DNA from: Isoetes taiwanensis
Taxonomy: Eukaryota > Streptophyta > Lycopodiopsida > Isoetales > Isoetaceae
Reading direction: 5' to 3'
NCBI GenBank assembly: GCA_021234155.1
Contig: JAJEKV010000016.1
Coordinates: 18,164,698 to 18,228,697, forward strand
Length of the DNA stretch: 64,000 nt
This document shows, one piece after another, positions 1 through 9,701 of this stretch. Under the pieces are notes generated by a model that saw only the letters and a program-made list of their open reading frames with translations, did not search any database and was not told the DNA's origin. Both the position numbers and the translations under genes were made by a program. Position 1 is the first letter of the stretch, and every line of letters begins with the position of its first letter.

Positions 1-502
1 GCTAATTCCAGATGAGCTATCACAACTACTACCCTACATACCTGCTCCTGATGCTCTCCCTCCAGATCCGGGCCTCCATCCATAGTCGCCGACTCACAAG
101 TCAGCGGTTCCTCCTCCAAGAACGGGTCTACCTGGCGGGGCTCTTTGCAGCGACCTCGCCATTGGTCGAGCGATGTTCAAACGGGGTTTCAACAAGTAGG
201 TGAGTCTCTGGGTGTCTTTGGGGCTGGAAAGAGGTCTAGGGTTAGGGTTTATGCCTATATAAGTTAGGTCCACCTAGGATGCCACGTGGCACCAATCGTG
301 AGTCCCCTGTGGCGGCGGTGCCCCAATAGGTTAAGGCCACATGGATAATGGCTTAACCTATGGTTGGCTAAGTTATGAGAATAACTTGGCCATGCCCCCT
401 AGTGCCACCCTTATGGTATACAAGGCTATGAATGATAGACTTGTATAGTGACGGATCCAGGAATATACGTATTTATAGCGTATATTCCCCTGGACCGTCA
501 CA
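1..502 (-). repeat. Gypsy-1 3' LTR (partial)
   Basis: Direct repeat of 11431-11925 with many short indels. It ends at the CGTCACA that closes the other copy, directly before the polypurine tract. The remainder of the LTR lies upstream of the window. Confidence 0.92.
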
Positions 503-519
503 TTCTCCCCCCCTTAGGA
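503..519 (-). other. Gypsy-1 polypurine tract
   Basis: On the minus strand this reads as a purine run with seven consecutive G residues, abutting the TGTGACGG start of the 3' LTR. It is the expected primer for plus-strand DNA synthesis and fixes the element's orientation. Confidence 0.85.
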
Positions 520-1355
520 CAATGCTGTCCTCAGCATTGCGCTAAGGTGACGAACCTACCTTATACCTGCAACAAAACAACATGTCATAACCTTTAATTT
601 AGCTTAGCAATCAAGTTTTATTAGTTCAAGTCAAAATTTTAGGCTATATTTGTACTTATACAAAATTATATAGCCTTAACACCGTTATTTCTTATAATAA
701 TTCAAACTACTATCATAAGAGTTATTAGGGTTCATAATCTAATTATGGCTCCCCCTATCTTCTCGTAACGCGCTCCTCGTTGAAGTCCTCCTTCTACTTG
801 CCTGCAAAAGGAGCACATTACGTTAGTTTAGTTAATAATTTGTGGTTTTAGGGGACCACCCCCCTTACCTCCTTGAGCCGAACTACTGGCTCAAGGTTGT
901 CCTACTACCTTGCCCAAGATCATGGCCCTTTCGGATTTGAGCTTAGGGATCATTTAAGATGTTCCCATCATTGCCCATGATCGAGTGCTACCTTGTACAC
1001 GATCCCCCCTGGATCGAGTACACCCCAGTGCATCATGCCCCGAGGGTTTCAGCTAGGGAACGTCTCACGATCCCATCATCGCCAAGATGATCACTTAAGC
1101 TTCACCATGACCCTCCTACGGCCGGTGTGCGTATCCCGATCGTGGCATAGAGATCATCCGATCGATGTCCCATCATCGCCCACTATGCCTCATTCCTCAC
1201 TCACATGACCCTAATGGTCATGCGCACCTAATGGTGCGTGTGGCCTAGAGAATGCCCTAAAGGCGTATCCCATCATCGCCCACACGATCCAAGGTTCTGG
1301 CACATGCACCCTCCTAACTAGAATGCATGCGCCAGGCTCAAAGCTAACATACTAG
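520..1355 (-). other. Gypsy-1 3' untranslated region
   Basis: About 830 bases between the end of pol and the polypurine tract, with no supported coding region. The second half carries a recurring motif close to CCCATCATCGCC, near 963, 1070, 1167 and 1268, in the contexts of GATC-rich and CATG-rich sequence. Its role is unknown. Confidence 0.6.
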
Positions 1356-2530
1356 CTAACCACCTGGCAAGTCGGGGTCGACCAAGTCGGAGACGACTCG
1401 CCCATCAAACTCCTTCATAAACTCTGGGTATTGCTTCTCCAAATCCCCTTCAATACCCACGTTAAAAGATCTTCCACGGGTAAGTGCTTCCACTTAACCA
1501 GGTATTGGAGGAACTGAGACCTCCTAGTCTTCTTGAATGACTTATCAAGAAGTAACTCAGGCACTATTTCTACTTGCTCCTCCGTCATTTCCAACAAGGT
1601 TGGAGTATCCAAAACCTCCTCAGGGTTAGGATTGTGCCTTTTTAATAAACTTACGTGGAAGACCTTGTGGACCTTAAGATGGGCTGGAAGATCCAACTTA
1701 TAGGCTTGAGAGCCCACTCTCTAAAATCTTGAACGGCCCAGCCCACCTAGGGCAAGCTTCTTGCAGCTCCCAATCCGTGTAGCTTGGCTTGCTTTTACCT
1801 TGATCTTCAACCAAACGGTATCTCCCACCTTAAACTCCCTTACGGTCCACGTTTGCAGCCGGCTACACTCTTACGCCGACTTCTTGCTTCCAATAAATAA
1901 CCCCTTACTTCCTCTACTAGTTCTGCTGCATATCCCCTAACATCTGTTGGGACACTTCTACCTTGGACCGCGAGGATTGTGCGGTATCCGGGGTTAAGCA
2001 GCGGTAGCCGTAGTTCACCATGAAAGGCGACATCACGAGATGACTCTGCTTGGCAATTTGTTGTAGGCCGAATTCCACCAAGTGAATGTACTCATCCCAC
2101 TTGACCGCTTGTTCCACACATAGCTTCAAGCATGTCTTCAATGATCCGATTGGTCCTTTCCGTCGGCCATCTGTTTGAGGATGATACCGTACTCATGGAG
2201 AGCTTCGCGGATGGTGCTAAAGAGATCCCGCCAAAAGGCACTCATGAACTTAGAATCTCTATCGATATTATCTCCCGGGCATGCCATGGAGTCTAAAAAT
2301 CTCCCTTACAAATAACTTGGCGGTGTCTAATGCGGTGTCTGTGCAATGCCTTGCAAGGCACGAAATGTGCCATCTTAGATAACTTATCTCGACAACCATC
2401 AATGCATCCTTGCCTCGAAGAGTTCTAGGAGTCCTGTGATGAAATCCATGCTTATGACCTCCCACTTTGCATTTGGCACCCCAATGGCTCTAAAGCACCG
2501 AATCCGCAGCTGTTCGCCTTGGTCTGTGAC
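1356..2530 (-). pseudogene. Gypsy-1 integrase core and C-terminal chromodomain
   Basis: Broken frames encode a DDE integrase followed by a chromodomain. Recognisable core pieces are FITGLPRTRRGKDALMVV-like sequence and ALDTAKLFVREIFRLHGMP (2268-2465), then the stretch leading to MSPFMVNYGYRCLTP (1917-2141). At 1415-1717 comes the GPY/F-like region (SQAYKLDLPAHLKVHKVFHVSLLK) expected after the integrase core. The chromodomain follows, with FLQYLVKWKHLPVEDL and, after a one-base shift, TWVLKG then DLEKQYPEF; the stop is at 1356-1358. Chromodomains of chromoviruses bind modified histone tails and guide integration. Here the usual first aromatic cage residue is not obvious (EIVPELLL), as in group II chromodomains. 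There are at least four frame breaks, so this copy is inactive as written. Confidence 0.85.
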
Positions 2531-2544
2531 ATAAACGGCAATCC

Positions 2545-3489
2545 CTAATATATGCAGCTATCTGCCTCTTCATTCCCGGCCGAAGTAACTACTTGAATCT
2601 TGAAATAGGTCTTCATGAAGCCAGATGCCCCAGCTATTGGGCTGTTATGTGTGTCATGAAGAATTAACTTCCTTACCCCTGAAGATTCGGGCACACACAA
2701 CTTATGCTTGTGGTACAACAAGTTGCCTTCCTTTTTAAAATGCTTGAAGGCTTCCCGCTCCTTTGTGCATTCGGCTTCCTTGGAGAGGCTTTCCCACACC
2801 TCCTTGAAGTCCACATCGGTTGGCAAGGACTCCTCAATCTTCTTGCCAAACTCACTTCGAAGAGTGGAAATCGCATTACAATGCGTCCTTGTCTGAAATG
2901 GCCTCCTAGAGAGGGCATCTGCTACAACATTAAGCTTACCAGGCTTATATATAATATCAAAATCGTACTCCTCAAGGAATTCCATCCACCTCCTTTGCCT
3001 TAAGTTGAGGAGTGGCTGGGTGAAAAGATACTGAAGGCTCTGGTGATCAGTATCTAACTGAAACTTCCTTCCCAGCAAATAATGCCTCCATATCCTCAAT
3101 GCCCTGACAATGGCTAGGAGCTCCTGATCATGGGTTGGGTAGCGTTGCTCGGCGTCGTTCATCTTCTTTGAGTCGTAGGCGACTACCCTTCCTTCTTGCA
3201 TCAAGACTGCCCCTGTTGCTATCTTGCTTGCATCTGTTGCTATCAACTTATCCTTACTGGTCCGGAGAACAAGCACCGTGTCTTTGTTGTTAAGGCCCTC
3301 TTTAAGCTTCTCAAAAGAAGCTTGGACTTTCTCTAACCAATGGCTAGCCCAATCCTTAATCTTCTTGGCCTTAGTGAGGTCCGACAGAGGGGCAGCCCAC
3401 TTAGCAAAGTCCTTCCACGAACTTTTAAACGGTATCCCGCCAACCCGAGAAAGCTTCTTACTTCTGCCACATTCCTTGGAGCTGGCCAA
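2545..3489 (-). pseudogene. Gypsy-1 RNase H and integrase zinc-binding region
   Basis: A 314-residue frame. The first 60 or so residues read out of frame with the RT and join its connection region. The RNase H domain follows, with IATDASKIATGAVLMQ (catalytic Asp), LLAIVRALRIWRHYLLG (catalytic Glu) and LDTDHQSLQYL (catalytic Asp), ending at the tether KLNVVADALSRR. Residues 225 to 300 resemble the integrase HHCC domain: LLYHKHKLCVPES then LILHDTHNSPIAG. The frame is lost just after this. RNase H removes the RNA template during reverse transcription. Confidence 0.9.
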
Positions 3490-4200
3490 TCAACTATTGC
3501 CTCAATCTTAGATGGATCTGTGGAGATTCCCTCGGATGTTACTACATGCCCCAAGTACTCCACCCGGCCTGTTGCAAAGTGGCACTTAGAGAGCTTCCCA
3601 TACAACCGATGACGTCTCAACTTCTCCAACACTTTCCTGAGATGCTGACAATGCTCTTCAAGGGACTTGCTGTAGATTAGGATGTCGTCGAAGAAGACAA
3701 TAACAAACTCATCCAAGAAGTCTCTGAAGATATCGTTCATGAGGCGCATAAACGTTGCGGGAGCGTTCGACAATCCAAAGGGCATTCGCTTGTAAACTCA
3801 AAATGACCATACCAGCGTTAAAGCGGTCTTATGGATGTCCTCTTCCTTTATTCTTATCTGATGGTATCCTGATCTTAAATCAATCTTAGAGAATACCTTT
3901 GCTCCTTGTAGCTGATCCATTAGGTCATCCGCCCTTGGCAATGCATACTTATTCTTTATCGTCTGCTTATTGAGCTGGCGATAGTCTATGCACATTCTTA
4001 AGCTCCCATCTTTCTTCTTGACAAAGAGTATAGGTGCTCCGAAAGGAGACACACTTGCTCTTATAAATCCAAGCTTCGAGCAATTCTCGCAAATGTTTCT
4101 TGAGCTCGATCAATTAAGGGATGCTCATTCTATATGGCGCTTCTTTGGTCGGGAAACCAGATCCGGAGCCAATGTGATCTCACATTCCACACCCCTATAA
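3333..4200 (-). pseudogene. Gypsy-1 reverse transcriptase
   Basis: Two adjoining frames (3798-4052 and 3333-3785) give the RT fingers and palm: [44 protein letters not shown], then [18 protein letters not shown] and the active site [14 protein letters not shown]. The catalytic motif is FFDD, where FIDD or YIDD is usual. GYRLKV replaces the expected thumb-to-RNase H link where the frame shifts. One break lies between IHKTALT and MPFGLSN. It copies the element RNA into DNA in the cytoplasmic particle. Confidence 0.92.
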
Positions 4201-4265
4201 GGTGGCGGTTGCGGATTTCATCCGAAATACATCCCCAATTACGAAATAAGCCTTGCTATATCTGC

Positions 4266-4770
4266 TTAGGCAGTGATTTCCCTTTGTGTCACTTCCATCC
4301 CCTTGCACGGCTCAACTGATTCCATCCTCAAGATGTAATCCACCTTATTCCTTTCTATACTCTTCCTTAGCTGCTTCAAAGAAATACACTGCATAGGGGA
4401 TTCTAGCTTCTTACCTTTCACTATCAACTTGTCTGCCGTGCAGTGCGCCGTCATGGAGACTTCATTCCGGTCGCAATCAATCATGGCTTTGGCTGGCTTC
4501 AAAAATTCCATTCCCACTATAAGATCATACCTTCCAATATCCATGACTTCTGCTCCCATCGGCCACTTGGCCCCACTAAGGTCTATGTCAAAGGTGATCC
4601 TCCTCCCCTTAGTGTGCGAATAATGGCGCCGTTGGCCATAGCTCTTGGCCTTGGCTTAGACTTCAATACCTTATTCTTCATTAGAGCAGCCAATCTAGGA
4701 GACGCGAAATTATGAGAGCTACCTGTATCTATGAGGATTACATAAGGATTACTATCTATGATCCCATCAG
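4266..4770 (-). pseudogene. Gypsy-1 aspartic protease
   Basis: Reading the minus strand from about 4735, the sequence gives LIDTGSSHNF, the catalytic DTGS motif of a retropepsin. It continues through a flap region and VMDIGRYDLIVGMEFLKPAKAMIDCDRNEV, the standard second half (DLIVGM-L, then the beta strand before the RT linker). Frames change near 4560-4620. The protease cuts the Gag-Pol precursor. Confidence 0.85.
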
Positions 4771-4832
4771 CCGCGATGACAGTTGACTGATTCTCTATCT
4801 CATCTGACTCAATGTTTGCACATATGTGACAC

Positions 4833-6177
4833 TCACCATCTATGAAGTCGTGGGCCCTCCCCGCTGGTCATCGTCCTCGTAAAACTACGTTGGGGGAGTC
4901 CCAATCCAAGGATTACGCCAAAGGCATTTGCATGGCCGAATGGACAATCATGTGTCCGGTGCCACACGGCTGGAAGCACTGAAGCATAACTTCTTCTCAA
5001 TGCATTCTGTCTCTTTTCCTTGGCAGATTTGTCTAGGAGGCGGCAGAGCACTTCCCCACGATGCATTACGTGGCTTCACGGTCCCCAAAAGCTTTGCTCT
5101 TATCCTTACCTTCTTCTGACTCCCACGATGGTGTAGCTGCTGATTGCTTACCCTGATATTGTCCCTGATACTGCCCTGAACTCTTACCCCTGAAGGTTGA
5201 CTGCTTCTCTGCTGGAGTTGCTGGTGCCTCCTCCAAACTTATAGCTTTATCTTCGGCCTCTGCAACTGACCTTGGGTTGATTGCTCTAACAAGCCTCTTG
5301 ATATTGCTGTTCAACCCCTCAATATAGGTGTCCACTGCTTGCCTTTCTGATACTCCCGGGACATGAAGTCTAAGTCTCATGAATTCTTCGGTATACTTAG
5401 CCACTGATAAGCTACCCTGATTCAACCTGTAAAACTGCTGGATCTGTCTACTAGTATGGGACCTTGGTACATAGTGCTTACGGAAAGCCTTGCTAAAAGT
5501 CTTAAATCTGCAATTGTTCCTCTTCAGCTTGTTAGACTTAGCATATCCCTTCCACCAGATCCTTGCCGGTCCAATGAGGTTAGCTGTAGCAACTTTCCCT
5601 ATGTCCTTGTCTTTCATCCCGTAAGAGTTACCAAATTCTTCCATTTCATCAAGCCATGCTTCAGCCTCCATGCCAGATCTGTCTTTCCCTGAGAACTGGC
5701 CGAGCTTCCTTGTCTTCCATACATTGCTCATAGCACTATCCACCTTTTTCTGGTAATCATCTGTCTTTCTTGCCCTTTTCCTTGCCTTAGGTGTGCCAGA
5801 GTCACTGTCGGAGCTAGAGCTGTCCTCACTGGAAGAACTATCCGATGAGCTGGAGCTAGATGATGATGGGCTCCTGGTTCTCCTCTTCCTTCTTCTATCC
5901 CTGACGTTCCCCTGGTTGCCCTCCCCTTCCTGCTGAGGGACTTCGTCACCACCCGGAAAACAAGGTGGAGGTGGGTGACCATCCTCTTGTGCATTCATGA
6001 GAGGTGTCGCCCAGTTGATGAGATGTTGCATCTGGTTCCTCATCTGCACCAACCTTGCATTGACTGCCTCTGGTGACATATCCTGCTCAAGATCTTCTTG
6101 TTCTCTGCCAAACAAGTTCCTTGGGACCCAATTGCGTGGTCGGTGCTGGTCCTGAGATCCTGCACTTGAGTTCCTTG
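4833..6177 (-). CDS. Gypsy-1 Gag with zinc-knuckle remnant
   Basis: The main frame (5066-6177) encodes capsid protein. It has a basic and serine-rich stretch (RRRKRRTRSPSSSS..., then KARKRARK, a likely nuclear signal). The Retrotrans_gag fold follows: AWLDEMEEF, IGPARIWWKGYAKS, FSKAFRKHYVPRSHTSRQIQQFYRLNQGS and YTEEFMRLRLHV. A Q/G-rich tail comes next. In another frame at 4890-5000 lies a degenerate CCHC knuckle (CFQC-like, then GH and DCP). The frame has no ATG before the residues MSPEAV about 30 codons in; upstream it is open to 6186. A good 3' splice site lies exactly at 6177/6178, so this coding exon may be joined to an upstream one. Confidence 0.85.
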
Positions 6178-6404
6178 CTGCAAGGATTGATCATTAATAC
6201 ATGTTATTAGGTTAGGCAACGATCATTTTTGCTTACAACTAATTGTTGTTAGGTACAAAAGAAATCATATGAAATTTTCATTTCTAAGTCAAAATCATGG
6301 TAATACATTAATTAGTATATATGGGTACACTTAATGAACTACATGATAATACTTAAAAGGGAGTTACAATGTATTTTAATTAACTTAGGACCCCAATTCT
6401 TCCA
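6178..6404 (-). other. Putative intron between ORF C and gag in Gypsy-1
   Basis: AT-rich sequence between two GC-balanced coding frames. On the minus strand it ends in ATCAATCCTTGCAG, a good plant acceptor, with CCTAACCTAATAAC about 30 bases upstream as a possible branch site. Several GT donors lie just after the ORF C stop, for example near 6390. Splicing is inferred, not shown. Confidence 0.45.
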
Positions 6405-7514
6405 TCAACGATGTCGCTTGAAAAAGTCCTTGATTTTCTTGAATCCTGTACCCTTGCCCATATTCTGCAGGATTCTAGCCGCCGATCCTCCCTCCAATGC
6501 CCTCGCTACCTGTGGTGCTGGGAGTTCTGGTGCAGTTGCCGCTACTACTGACAAGTGCGCATCCCTGAGGTGGCCCCTTGCGAAGTCGAGAGCATGAAGT
6601 GCTACTGATCTCTTGAAGAGGATAACATGGTCTACTTTCACATCTATTCTCGCATGCTGACCAAAGCCCGAAAGTGCTATAAGGAGTGCTACGGACTCTT
6701 CCCCTCTTGGGCTGAATTCTTTATGGAAAACTATCATCTGCCCCTGGCTAAGGGCCGGAAGATAGTACCTGAGTGACTTGCCCTTGGTTCCGCCCCCGGT
6801 GCCCGTACCTTTTCTCCCAGCTGCTTCGCCGAAGATGTCCAATGCCATAAGATCCTCATGGTCTCTCCACATAGTAGTTGCACTCTCCAAATTGATGCTG
6901 CTACGAGCTTCTCGCGTACTCATGGAGCGCACTGGTCTGCTGGCGCTTGGGCCCCTTCCCGGCTTGTACAATCTGCTTTGGATTTCCTGAAATTCTTCTT
7001 CTGGAATGATGGGTTCCTGTTGCTGATACATCTGCCTTATCTGTTGGTATGCCTGGATGTCCGACATGGTTTCCCCCGCATAGGAATGTCGCTCCGCTAC
7101 TTCCCTTGGTATCTCCTGGTAGGAGTAGTCGATGAAGTCGCTACCCTGTTCCTGTGCAATTAGGCCTAGGAGCTCGTCTATCCTGAGGTTCTCCTCTTGG
7201 CAATAGGGGAGGTTGAGGATGTCGGTGGCGAATATGTATTCCTCGCCATCGACGATTACTGGGGTAAGGCCCGTGATGCCCATTGGTGGCTCAAAATCTC
7301 GCCTTAGAACTTCTTGTTGCCGAGCTATACGCCTCTCCATCCTTCTTGCCTCCCTCATCTCCCAGCTTGGGTTCTCTTCCTCTTCCTCTTCGTAATCCTG
7401 CTCGATTTGCAACGTAGGTGCTTCTGATGTGGAACCGTAGTGTTCGTATGCTAAGGTCTGGATCTCCTGGATGCTTATCTGTGCTGCTCGGGTGTCGAGA
7501 GGTGCCAAATCCAA
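6405..7514 (-). CDS. Gypsy-1 extra ORF C, unknown function (about 369 aa)
   Basis: A long sense frame between the 5' LTR and gag. It begins at a TTG; the frame is open up to about 7570, and no ATG is near the start. Residues 25 to 80 are acidic then highly charged (YEEEEEENPS, MERRIARQQEVLRR). The middle is rich in Gln and Tyr (QAYQQIRQMYQQQEP), followed by a basic/Ser stretch (PSASRPVRSMSTREARS) and a Gly-rich linker (GTGTGGGTKGKS). The last 110 residues look like a folded domain (MIVFHKEFSPRGEESVALLIALSGFG, VKVDHVILFKRSVALHALDFARGHL). The C-terminus is basic (GFKKIKDFFKRHR). I do not recognise the family. Its reading frame lies one step from ORF B, so both may be halves of one protein of about 500 residues. 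Confidence 0.6.
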   Translation of the reverse strand: MDLAPLDTRAAQISIQEIQTLAYEHYGSTSEAPTLQIEQDYEEEEEENPSWEMREARRMERRIARQQEVLRRDFEPPMGITGLTPVIVDGEEYIFATDILNLPYCQEENLRIDELLGLIAQEQGSDFIDYSYQEIPREVAERHSYAGETMSDIQAYQQIRQMYQQQEPIIPEEEFQEIQSRLYKPGRGPSASRPVRSMSTREARSSINLESATTMWRDHEDLMALDIFGEAAGRKGTGTGGGTKGKSLRYYLPALSQGQMIVFHKEFSPRGEESVALLIALSGFGQHARIDVKVDHVILFKRSVALHALDFARGHLRDAHLSVVAATAPELPAPQVARALEGGSAARILQNMGKGTGFKKIKDFFKRHR

Positions 7515-7551
7515 GGGTTGGATTGACGGCTCCCCTGGTTGGTTAAGCGCC

Positions 7552-7926
7552 CTATCTTTGCATGAACAATGCTAAGGTCTGCTTGGCTTGAGAGGTACCT
7601 ATGCCTATGATGCTTACAGTCATGTAGTGTAGTCTGGCATGTTTTACGGTTCTATCCCATAACTTGCTCTTACCCCTGGATCCCCCACCTATGGCTTGAG
7701 CAAGGGAATCTAGAGAAACCCATTTCCCTCCCCTAGGTGGCAAGCTAACTTCCCAGGGTAAGACCTGCTGATCATATTGACAAATGATGTCAGTGTAGTA
7801 TGGAGTTCTAGTGAGAGTGGCGTGGAGATCAAAGAGATAATCAAAAACATGGAAGACTTGTTCAGGGGGACAATCACGAATGTGATTGGTCTCATTATAC
7901 CATCTGACAAAGCTTGAGGGCGCCAT
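7552..7926 (-). CDS. Gypsy-1 extra ORF B, unknown function (124 aa)
   Basis: Starts at an ATG (7924-7926) and reads MAPSSFVRWYNETNHIRD. It has aromatic-rich segments (QVFHVFDYLFDLHATL, YYTDIICQYDQQVLPWEV), then a Gly/Lys loop (IGGGSRGKSKLWDRTVKH) and a hydrophobic end. It stops 38 bases before the first codon assigned to ORF C, in a different frame. It has no domain I can name. Same strand and spacing suggest it is the N-terminal part of the same frameshifted protein as ORF C. Confidence 0.5.
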   Translation of the reverse strand: MAPSSFVRWYNETNHIRDCPPEQVFHVFDYLFDLHATLTRTPYYTDIICQYDQQVLPWEVSLPPRGGKWVSLDSLAQAIGGGSRGKSKLWDRTVKHARLHYMTVSIIGIGTSQAKQTLALFMQR

Positions 7927-8870
7927 TGAACAGGAATAGCTATGGAAAATGGCTGATGGAAATGAGCAAAAGCCAAAGAAATCGCCAAAGGGGCTGAGAG
8001 CAACTCTAATGGAAAAAAATTGACAAATGAGGGTCCCTTTTTATAGACTAGGGGTGCCTCGGGTTTCGTGCACAAGGGTTCTTGATGGGGAAGACTCCAA
8101 ATCTATGGCCCTGGGTGTCCAATTGAGCTACCATGAAGTGCAATTCTAAACAAAGCAAAGCAAGAAACGCTACATGGCAGTTTGTTGGGTCAAAATTGGT
8201 CGATTGGGTGAAAAATTGGCCGAAATCGGGTCAGAGCGCGCGAAACGCCTCTGCGTCGCGGGCGCAGGCGGGTCTGGCGCGGTGTGACCCGATTTGGGTC
8301 TATTCTTAGCTCTGCTGTATATTTTTAAGGAATTCAAATTGCTAGGATGACTAATTGGACGATTCTAATCTAACTAGGGTTTTTTTCTTACATGATTTAG
8401 ACCTTAAATTGATAATATTAGTAGAAACCGGTCGAAAGGCCAGGCAAAGCGCCTCTGCGTCCTTGGTATGGTAGTCTGGCGGTGTGACCCGATTTCGGGG
8501 GGGGTCGCTCGAACTACTATTTCTAATGCAGAAAAGATTTGTCTACTAATTGTAAAACAAAGTTTTATATTTATGGGGAACTTAATAATTACATCTGTTT
8601 GAACCAAAAATGCATCCTCAAGGATATTCCTTGCGGATCACGGCATAAGTGTACATCCTTGGGCATTAGAGTCACCCTCTTGGCGTGGATGGCGAGGGTT
8701 GCCTTCCTCAAACAACTGGGTGAGCTTCGGCCTCGTGACTGCTTGCGAAAGACCCAGAAGTTGTGGCGGCGTCACCAGAGCCTGCGGTGTGAGCTACGCA
8801 TCACCTCCCGCATGAGTGGCTCAAAGGGTGCCTTCCTAATAAGGAGATTAGTGCACTTTGTTGAAAGTGT
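7927..8870 (-). other. Gypsy-1 leader segment with a direct repeat
   Basis: No supported coding region. Two imperfect copies of a 75-base unit occur at about 8225-8300 and 8430-8505, sharing GCCTCTGCGTC and GGTGTGACCCGATTT. The AT-rich stretch between 8310 and 8410 could be another intron, but I see no convincing splice pair. Confidence 0.5.
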
Positions 8871-9261
8871 CTAATCTCCCTGAAGACTTCTGGAGTGTAC
8901 CGAGTTAGGCCCATGGTGGGTCTTACTCGGCTTCTCGGGCTGTGGCGGCGGCGGCTTGGGCTGGTTCTTGGGCGGCCGGCCTCCCTCCACGGTCCGCTGG
9001 ATGTTTTGCCGGCAGTACCAATCGTTATACCTCGTCCACCGGCCGAAGGTATTCTTAGTATGCCTGGCTGGCTGGCCCGGTGGCCGGTCCTCCTTCAAAG
9101 GCGAAGGCCAGCTTCGCCCGCCTTACCTTCTTTGCCACCTTAGGTGGCTTGGGCCACTCTGGGTAAGGCGGTCTTGGGTCCGCCCCTTGCCCCTGCTCAT
9201 CCTCTTCCCCTTCGTCTCCTTCCACCTGCTCCTCCTCGCGCCGGGGAGGCTCCTCTATCAC
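8871..9261 (-). pseudogene. Frameshifted continuation of Gypsy-1 ORF A
   Basis: Two overlapping minus frames after the ORF A stop. The first is acidic then Pro/Lys-rich (REEEQVEGDEGEEDEQ, PPYPEWPKPPKVAKKVRRAK). The second reads TKNTFGRWTRYNDWYCRQN then a Pro-rich tail (KNQPKPPPPQPEKPSK). The composition matches ORF A, so the ancestral protein was probably about 270 residues, with a compact Trp/Tyr-rich segment near the end. The family is unknown. Confidence 0.45.
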
Positions 9262-9701
9262 GACGGTTCGGCGGGGACCGTCGTTTCTTCTCTTAGATCC
9301 TCCGCTCTTCCCGCGCCGCTCCTCCTCGCGTTCCCTTTTCCTCCTTGCGGCCCTCTCTTGAGCCCACTCAGCGACCTTCTCCTTACCTTTCTTCTTTTTG
9401 GGCCGAAGGCCAAAGCCCCACTGGCTGTTGGACCGCTCCTCCTCTGCTCCTCCACCCGGTTGCGGGCCCCGGTGGCGAGATCGTCGGTTCTTTGTGTGCC
9501 CCGCCGAAGGGCTGCTCTCGGCATCGTGGTGCGACTGACGTGGCCTTCTTCTTCTTCTTCTTTGGTAGGGGAAAGCTCCTCTTCTCCCTTCTTGGGCCGT
9601 GGGTGCTCGGTATCTTCTTCACATGCAGCCCTCTTGCACTGCGCCATGGAGAGGGTAGGCCTAGGCCCAGTCTTCCTATAGGTTTGCTTGGTTCGAGCCA
9701 T
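9258..9701 (-). CDS. Gypsy-1 ORF A: histone H3 tail-like N-terminus
   Basis: The first ORF after the PBS, with an ATG at 9699-9701. It starts MARTKQTYRKTGPRPTLS. After Met removal the first six residues are identical to the histone H3 tail (ARTKQT). The next residues YRKTG align with H3 ARKSTG, keeping the positions of K4, R8 and K9. The rest is not histone-like: acidic blocks (KKGEEELSPTKEEEEEG) alternate with Arg-rich ones, and GPKRRKVRRRS near residue 100 is a strong SV40-like nuclear signal. A nuclear protein exposing an H3-like tail is a reasonable inference. An antisense frame of similar length is a composition shadow. The stop at 9258 looks like a frameshift, since coding character continues to 8871. 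Confidence 0.7.
   Translation of the reverse strand: MARTKQTYRKTGPRPTLSMAQCKRAACEEDTEHPRPKKGEEELSPTKEEEEEGHVSRTTMPRAALRRGTQRTDDLATGARNRVEEQRRSGPTASGALAFGPKRRKVRRRSLSGLKRGPQGGKGNARRSGAGRAEDLREETTVPAEPS

Noticed and set aside
8956-9681. 241-codon plus-strand open frame
   Set aside because: It is antisense to ORF A and its continuation. Its Leu/Pro/Ser-rich product is what the complement of a Glu/Arg-rich coding region gives.
1356-9701. Gypsy-1 as an integrated pararetrovirus, because of its extra ORFs
   Set aside because: It has LTRs, PPT, integrase and chromodomain, which plant pararetroviruses lack.
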